Shown piece after piece: positions 59,769-64,000 of a stretch of DNA of 64,000 nucleotides. Source of the stretch: VAXT01 sp963774625 (GTDB lineage: Bacteria; Actinomycetota; Thermoleophilia; Gaiellales; Gaiellaceae); NCBI GenBank assembly GCA_963774625.1, contig CAVZFQ010000018.1:186001-250000 (forward strand), read 5' to 3'. A program made the position numbers and the translations under genes. The stretch's first letter is position 1, and every line of letters begins with the position of its first letter. The notes below the pieces were generated by a model. That model saw only the letters and a list, made by a program, of their open reading frames with translations. It searched no databases and was not told the DNA's origin.

Positions 59769-59901
59769 GGCGCGCCAGCGGATCGAGCGCGCGCTGGAAC
59801 TCCCGCCAGGCGCGCCGGCGGATGTCGGGGGTGGGGCCGAGGCGCTCAACGGCTGTGCGCAGCGCGAGAGCCAGAGACCCCCGGTCGTCCTCGTTTCTCA
59901 T
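59740..59901 (-). CDS. Possible 53-residue basic protein
   Basis: A short antisense ORF overlapping the gltX 3' end by 29 bases: MRNEDDRGSLALALRTAVER, then RRRAWREFQRALDPLARP and a basic end. It is predicted as two amphipathic helices. There is no clear Shine-Dalgarno. Most of it lies in otherwise empty DNA, which favours it slightly over a chance ORF. No homologue is recognised. Confidence 0.35.
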   Translation of the reverse strand: MRNEDDRGSLALALRTAVERLGPTPDIRRRAWREFQRALDPLARPRPLPRARF

Positions 59902-60039
59902 TTCTAAAAGGTAAACGGCCCATCACTCGAACGAGGTACGGATTTCGATCAGGAAATACCCGCAAAGAGCGCGTTTCCGAAAACGCAGAGAGCAAGATCG
60001 AGTCGGGCTTCTTCGTCTAGTCGTCGAACCACTTTTCGA

Positions 60040-60438
60040 ATGCACCCAGGATCCGAAGCCGCAACGGGAGGAACACGGGCGACAGTACTCGTGGTCGAAG
60101 ACGACCCTTCATTGCGGCTGCTGTGCCGCGTGAACCTCGAACTTGAGGGTTACAAGGTCCTCGAGGCGCCGAGGATCGAGCGCGCGGAGGAGCTGCTGCG
60201 CGCGGAGCACGTGGACGTCGTGCTGCTCGACTTGCACGTCGGGGACCGGCACGGCCTGGAGCTCCTTCCCATCTTGCGCGAGCAGTACCCGAAGACCGGG
60301 GTGTGCCTGCTAAGCGGCACATCCGAGGTCGATCCGCCCCGGGAGGAAGGGGTCATGTTCATCCGCAAGCCGTTCGAGCTCGAGGTCCTCTCGGAGGCGG
60401 TTCGCACGCTCGCCGCGGGCGAGCCCGCCACGCCCTGA
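60040..60438 (+). CDS. Single-domain response regulator (CheY-like receiver)
   Basis: A 132-residue receiver with no output domain. The acidic pocket (VVEDDPSLR), phospho-acceptor Asp64 (VVLLDLHVGD), switch Ser in CLLSGTS and Lys110 in FIRKPFE are all intact, so it should be phosphorylated. No kinase is next to it; the orphan GAF kinase at 3.7 kb is one candidate. The first 14 residues before TVLVVEDD are non-conserved. A GCGTTT-CCGA-AAACGC palindrome (59971-59986) lies 54 bases upstream. Confidence 0.9.
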   Translation: MHPGSEAATGGTRATVLVVEDDPSLRLLCRVNLELEGYKVLEAPRIERAEELLRAEHVDVVLLDLHVGDRHGLELLPILREQYPKTGVCLLSGTSEVDPPREEGVMFIRKPFELEVLSEAVRTLAAGEPATP

Positions 60439-60477
60439 TCGTTCCCGGGGCCGATGTAGGTATGTAGATTCCCGACG

Positions 60478-61986
60478 ATGAGCGTCGCAGCCGTCCGTAG
60501 CCCAACCGAGTACGAGGACCGCCTCCGCAGCTATCTCTTCGAGCGCGCGGAGGAGGGCCGCGCCGTGCGTGTCGGCGAGAAGGAAGTCTCCGAGCAGGCA
60601 GCGATCATCGCCCGCTATCCGGATCTCTTCACCAGGGATCAGCTCGAGGCTCTCCGCTCGGCTGAAGAGAGCGCGGGAGACGAGGATCGCGAACGTGTCT
60701 ACCGCCTGCGCAAGGCGTGCGAGGCCGGTCTGGCGGCCTCCGAGCTCTCGGAGCGCCGCGATCAGCTCGAGAACGCCATGCTCGCCGCTCGCGTCTCCTT
60801 CCGAGGGGAGAGCATGCCGCTTCGCACAGCTCAGGCAATGCTCGCCGTGCTGCCGGAGTACGAGGCCCGCGAGGAGCTCGGCGCCCTGCACGGCGACGCC
60901 TCGGCCGGGTTCAACGACGATCGGCTCGCGCTGCTCACCGCCGACGAGGAGCTCGCGGCCGAGCTGTCGGGCATCTCGGATGCGGTTGAGCGCAACGAGG
61001 AGGAAAAGGGGATCTCGCTGGACGAGCTGAACGCCGTGCTCGAGCGAGCGAGCGACGCTTCCGCGGAGGCATTCTCGGCTCTGCGTGACCGCTGGTTCGA
61101 GCGCCTGCTCGGTTCCGAGCGCGAGGACGTGCCGTCGTCGTACCACGTCAGCTACCTGCGCCGGCTCTCTCCGCTCGAGAGCACGTACACGAAGGATCGA
61201 GCGACGGAGGTCTGCCTGGCGACGTTGATCCCGCTCGGCTTCGATCTCGCCAACGATCCCAAGATCAACCTCGACATCGAGGATCGCCCGCAGAAGTCGC
61301 CGCGGGCGTGTGTGATCTCGTCCGACGCGCCGAACGTCGTCCACCTGATCACGAGAGCCGCCGGCGGGCTGCACGACTACCAGGCGTTCCTCCACGAAGC
61401 CGGCCACGCGCTCCATTTCGCAGGCTGCGACCCCGAGCTGCCCTACACGTTCCGCAACCTTGCGCGCGACCACGCGCACACGGAGATCTTCTCGTACATC
61501 GTCGAGGCCATCTCGCGCGAGCCCGCCTGGCACGCTGAATACTTCGATCTCTCGGACGAAGAGGCTCAGACAAACGCCGAGGCGACGACCTTCCTGGAGG
61601 CGCTGCTCTTCCGCCGCTATGCGGCGAAGTTCGGGTTCGAGCTCGACTTCTGGCGTCGCTTCGGCGACGACGGCGGCTCGCCCGACGGCTACTCGGAGCG
61701 GCTGACCGCCGCGACCGGGATCAGGTACCGGCCTGACGCCTATCTCGCGGACATGGATGCGGGCTTCTACTCGGCCGACTACCTGCGTGCGTGGATCAGA
61801 TCCGCCCAGCTGCGCGAGCACTTCGTGCGCGAGGTGGGCGAGGACTGGTGGCGCTCGCCCGACACCGGTGACCGCCTGCGGCAGCTCTTCAGCGAGGGGA
61901 CGCGTCCCTCCAGCGAGGACATCGCCTCGCGCCTCGGCTACGACCCGCTCGACACCGGGCCGCTGCTGAACGAGCTCGGTGCGTAG
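60478..61986 (+). CDS. Gluzincin metallopeptidase (HEAGH, M3-like)
   Basis: A 502-residue protein. The N-terminal half is helical and charged (ERRDQLENAMLAARVSFRG). The zinc site is FLHEAGHALHF (HExxH, about residue 308) with the third ligand in RDHAHTEIFSYIVEAI downstream, the thermolysin/M3-like (gluzincin) arrangement. No signal peptide is seen, so it is probably cytoplasmic. It may trim peptides; the exact family is uncertain. It overlaps the M14 peptidase gene by one base, suggesting joint function. Confidence 0.82.
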   Translation: MSVAAVRSPTEYEDRLRSYLFERAEEGRAVRVGEKEVSEQAAIIARYPDLFTRDQLEALRSAEESAGDEDRERVYRLRKACEAGLAASELSERRDQLENAMLAARVSFRGESMPLRTAQAMLAVLPEYEAREELGALHGDASAGFNDDRLALLTADEELAAELSGISDAVERNEEEKGISLDELNAVLERASDASAEAFSALRDRWFERLLGSEREDVPSSYHVSYLRRLSPLESTYTKDRATEVCLATLIPLGFDLANDPKINLDIEDRPQKSPRACVISSDAPNVVHLITRAAGGLHDYQAFLHEAGHALHFAGCDPELPYTFRNLARDHAHTEIFSYIVEAISREPAWHAEYFDLSDEEAQTNAEATTFLEALLFRRYAAKFGFELDFWRRFGDDGGSPDGYSERLTAATGIRYRPDAYLADMDAGFYSADYLRAWIRSAQLREHFVREVGEDWWRSPDTGDRLRQLFSEGTRPSSEDIASRLGYDPLDTGPLLNELGA

Positions 61987-63671
61987 TGCCTGACGTCCGT
62001 TTCGACTCGTTCTACAAGTACGACGAGCTCACGGAGCTACTGCAGGCGTGGGCGTCGGAGCGCCCGGAGCTCATTCGCGTGGAGTCGATCGGCAAGTCGT
62101 ACGAGGGCCGCGACATCTGGCTGGCGACGATCACGAACTTCGAGACGGGCGCCGACCTCGACAAGCCGGCCTTCCTGGTCGAAGCCAACATCCACGCGCT
62201 CGAGGTGACCGGATGCACAGCCGCGCTCAATCTCGTCCAGCGGCTCCTCCAGGGCTACGGGAGCGACGAGAAAGTCACGCGCGTCCTCGACACGCGCACG
62301 TTCTACGTCATTCCGCGGCTCAACCCTGATGGCGCTGAGCTCGCGTTGGCCGACCGGCCGCGCTTCGTGCGCTCGAGCGTGCGTCCGTATCCGCTGCTCG
62401 ACGAGCAGGACGGCCTGCACGAGGAGGATCTGGACGGCGACGGGCGCGTCTTGATGATGCGCATGCGCGATGCGAATGGCGCCTGGAAGCCGCATGCGGA
62501 GGAGCCGCGCCTGATGGTGCGGCGCGACCCCGACGAGGAAGGCGGCGAGTACTACCGCCTGCTCTGGGAGGGCACGATCCGCAATTACGACGGGATCACG
62601 ATCAAGGTCGCGCCGCCGCTCGAAGGGCTCGATCTCAACCGCAACTTCCCGATGGAGTGGGCACCCGAGGGAGAGCAGGCCGGCGCCGGGCCGTTCCCCG
62701 CCTCCGAGCCCGAGACGCGCGCGATGGTCGAGGCTGTCGTCGCGCGCCCGAACATCACGGGCCACATCGCGTACCACACTTTCTCCGGAGTCCATCTGCG
62801 CCCGTACGCGGGCTACGCAGACGAGCATTACCCCACGGGGGACCTACGCGCGTACAAGCTGATCGGCGAGCAGGCGACGAAGCTCACCGGGTATCCGGCG
62901 GTCTCGGTGTTCCACGATTTCAAGTACGACCCCAAGCAGACGATCAAGGGTGGGGGTCACGACTGGTTCTACGACCACAACGGCGTCTACTCGTGGACGA
63001 CGGAGTTCTGGAGCCCTCAGCGCGAGGCGGGCATCACCGACTACGGCTTCATCGAGTGGATTCGCGATCACGAGCCCGAGGACGACCTGAAGCTGCTCAA
63101 GTGGAACGACGAGCAGCTGGACGGGAAGGGCTACGTCGACTGGTACCCGTTCGAGCATCCGCAGCTCGGCGAAGTCGAGCTCGGCGGCTGGGACATGATG
63201 TTCGCGTGGGGCAACGTGCCTCCGAAGTTCCTGGAGCGAGAGGTGGCTCCCCATGCGGACTTCGCGATCTGGCACCTGCTCATCTCCCCGCGGCTCGAGG
63301 TGCACTCGCTGAACGTGGAGTCGGTTGGCGAGGGCGCCTACCGCGTGCGGCTCGTCCTGCACAACACTGGGTGGCTACCGACCAACGTGAGCGACAAGGC
63401 GGTCGAGCGCAAGGCCGTGCGTCCGCTGGAGGTCGAGCTGACGCTGCCGGAGGGCTCGAAGCTCCTGGCCGGTGACAAGAAGGTCGCCCTGGGCCAGCTG
63501 GAGGGGCGGGTGCACAAGCGGAGCGCTCTGTGGTGGTGGGGCGACGACGCCACGGGTGACCGCGCCAAGGCGGAGTGGGTGATCGAGGCTCCTGAAGGCG
63601 CAGAGCTGGGCATCGAGGCGCGCCACCAGCGGGCCGGCACGATCCGCCAGGTCGTCAAGCTTTCGGGGTGA
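61986..63671 (+). CDS. M14-family zinc carboxypeptidase
   Basis: A 561-residue protein. The metal ligands HxxE are in EANIHALEVTG and the third His in GHIAYHTFSGVHL; the catalytic Glu is in WTTEFWSPQREAG; RLNPDGAE and DLNRNFPMEW are also M14 motifs. The C-terminal part (about 430-561) is a beta-rich domain (VRLVLHNTGWLPTNVSDKA). There is no signal peptide, unlike many secreted M14 enzymes. It follows the HEAGH peptidase with a one-base overlap, so the pair is probably a peptide-degradation unit. Confidence 0.9.
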   Translation: MPDVRFDSFYKYDELTELLQAWASERPELIRVESIGKSYEGRDIWLATITNFETGADLDKPAFLVEANIHALEVTGCTAALNLVQRLLQGYGSDEKVTRVLDTRTFYVIPRLNPDGAELALADRPRFVRSSVRPYPLLDEQDGLHEEDLDGDGRVLMMRMRDANGAWKPHAEEPRLMVRRDPDEEGGEYYRLLWEGTIRNYDGITIKVAPPLEGLDLNRNFPMEWAPEGEQAGAGPFPASEPETRAMVEAVVARPNITGHIAYHTFSGVHLRPYAGYADEHYPTGDLRAYKLIGEQATKLTGYPAVSVFHDFKYDPKQTIKGGGHDWFYDHNGVYSWTTEFWSPQREAGITDYGFIEWIRDHEPEDDLKLLKWNDEQLDGKGYVDWYPFEHPQLGEVELGGWDMMFAWGNVPPKFLEREVAPHADFAIWHLLISPRLEVHSLNVESVGEGAYRVRLVLHNTGWLPTNVSDKAVERKAVRPLEVELTLPEGSKLLAGDKKVALGQLEGRVHKRSALWWWGDDATGDRAKAEWVIEAPEGAELGIEARHQRAGTIRQVVKLSG

Positions 63672-63672
63672 G

Positions 63673-63708
63673 AGTGCGGGACGGGAGCGAGTCACCCCGC
63701 CCCGCACT
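63673..63708. terminator. Hairpin between convergent genes
   Basis: AGTGCGGG (63673-63680) pairs with CCCGCACT (63701-63708), with further GGG/CCC pairing inside. It lies between the M14 gene and the opposing right-edge gene, so it probably terminates both; no U-run is present. Confidence 0.5.
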
Positions 63709-63722
63709 GCAAAGGTCGAGCT

Positions 63723-64000
63723 CTAAGAGGGCGTTGTGGTGTTCCTGTCCTCCAGCGTCTCGATCTCGGCGTTGGTCGTGGAGCCGTCGACAAGCGTCTC
63801 GCCGTCGACGACCACGGTCCCGGTAGCCACTGCGTCCCGGCGCTTTCCCTGGAAGTGGCCGACGAAGCCGGGGAACGTCGTGGTGTTGTTCGTCGTCTCG
63901 ATCGGGCCGGTGCCGTCCCAGGTCATGGCTACGGCGACCTCCCTGTCGTCGCGCGTGGTGATCGTCCCCGTGACTGCTGCGGTTTGCAACGAGGGCGAGA
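63723..64000 (-). CDS. Hypothetical protein, C-terminal part (5' end beyond window)
   Basis: The reading frame stays open to the right edge, so at least 88 residues of the C terminus are seen: TAAVTGTITTRDDREVAV..., TTTFPGFVGHFQGKRRDAVA, TGTVVVDGETLVDGSTTNAE, ending in NTTTPS. It is Thr-rich with predicted beta strands. No family is recognised. A TTG at 63989 could be an internal start. The gene is convergent with the M14 peptidase. Confidence 0.55.
   Translation of the reverse strand, partial: SPSLQTAAVTGTITTRDDREVAVAMTWDGTGPIETTNNTTTFPGFVGHFQGKRRDAVATGTVVVDGETLVDGSTTNAEIETLEDRNTTTPS

Overview
The window is high-GC (roughly two-thirds G+C by eye) and gene-dense, with many 1-4 base stop/start overlaps and frequent GTG/TTG starts. 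Several points indicate an actinobacterium: a division/cell-wall cluster without ftsA, a fused PafB-PafC WYL regulator, and a decaprenyl-phosphate phosphoribosyltransferase-like UbiA enzyme. The fused SecDF, the queuosine genes and the single-exon murC-murB-ftsQ order fit the Thermoleophilia/Gaiellales branch better than Streptomyces or Mycobacterium. That placement is inference from gene content, not a search result.

Layout. 1-3.7 kb: end of an aldehyde dehydrogenase, an SDR, a membrane protein, a quinone-oxidoreductase-like enzyme and queG. 3.7-10.2 kb: GAF histidine kinase, DHFR-like reductase, PafBC-like regulator, a divergently transcribed small protein with a palindrome inside its promoter, and two zinc-ribbon proteins. 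10.3-14.0 kb: aldehyde dehydrogenase, thiolase and 3-hydroxyacyl-CoA dehydrogenase. 14.1-20.9 kb: a secreted DMFA2-like protein with a CPA1 antiporter, an OmpR/HAMP-kinase pair, a UbiA enzyme and a coiled-coil protein. 20.9-29.8 kb: queA-tgt-yajC-secDF, a phasin-like protein, an ABC1/UbiB kinase, a trypsin-like protease and an atypical response regulator. 29.8-33.7 kb: nucleotidyltransferase, SemiSWEET, a sigma factor-ogt-ArsR-SRPBCC operon and a PfkB kinase.

33.7-48.6 kb is the dcw cluster: mraZ, rsmH, ftsL, ftsI, murE, murF, mraY, murD, ftsW, murG, murC, murB, ftsQ, ftsZ. It covers UDP-MurNAc-pentapeptide synthesis, lipid I/II formation and the Z-ring/divisome. Four GTGG boxes at an exact 10-bp period precede mraZ. 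ftsZ has its own promoter with a perfect TTGACA box. ftsZ is followed directly by the glycine cleavage operon (gcvT, gcvH, gcvPA, gcvPB) and, further on, threonine aldolase, which makes glycine. 55-64 kb: Ca2+/H+ antiporter, HAD hydrolase fused to a Cys-rich domain, endonuclease IV, a short glutamyl-tRNA synthetase, a lone receiver protein, two overlapping metallopeptidase genes and a truncated hypothetical gene at the right edge.

Most notable: (1) the 163-nt gap between gcvT and gcvH can fold end to end into a multi-branched RNA whose closing stem hides the gcvH ribosome-binding site; (2) a duplicated ftsI 3' end encloses hairpins and a GTGCCTGGCAC element that recurs at two other sites; (3) six conserved genes (a kinase, tgt, a PfkB kinase, murE, murF, ftsW) are each broken by a frameshift of the same +1 sign. 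The last is most simply insertion-biased sequencing error, so those genes should be treated as intact in the organism until checked. No tRNA, rRNA, CRISPR array or insertion sequence was seen.
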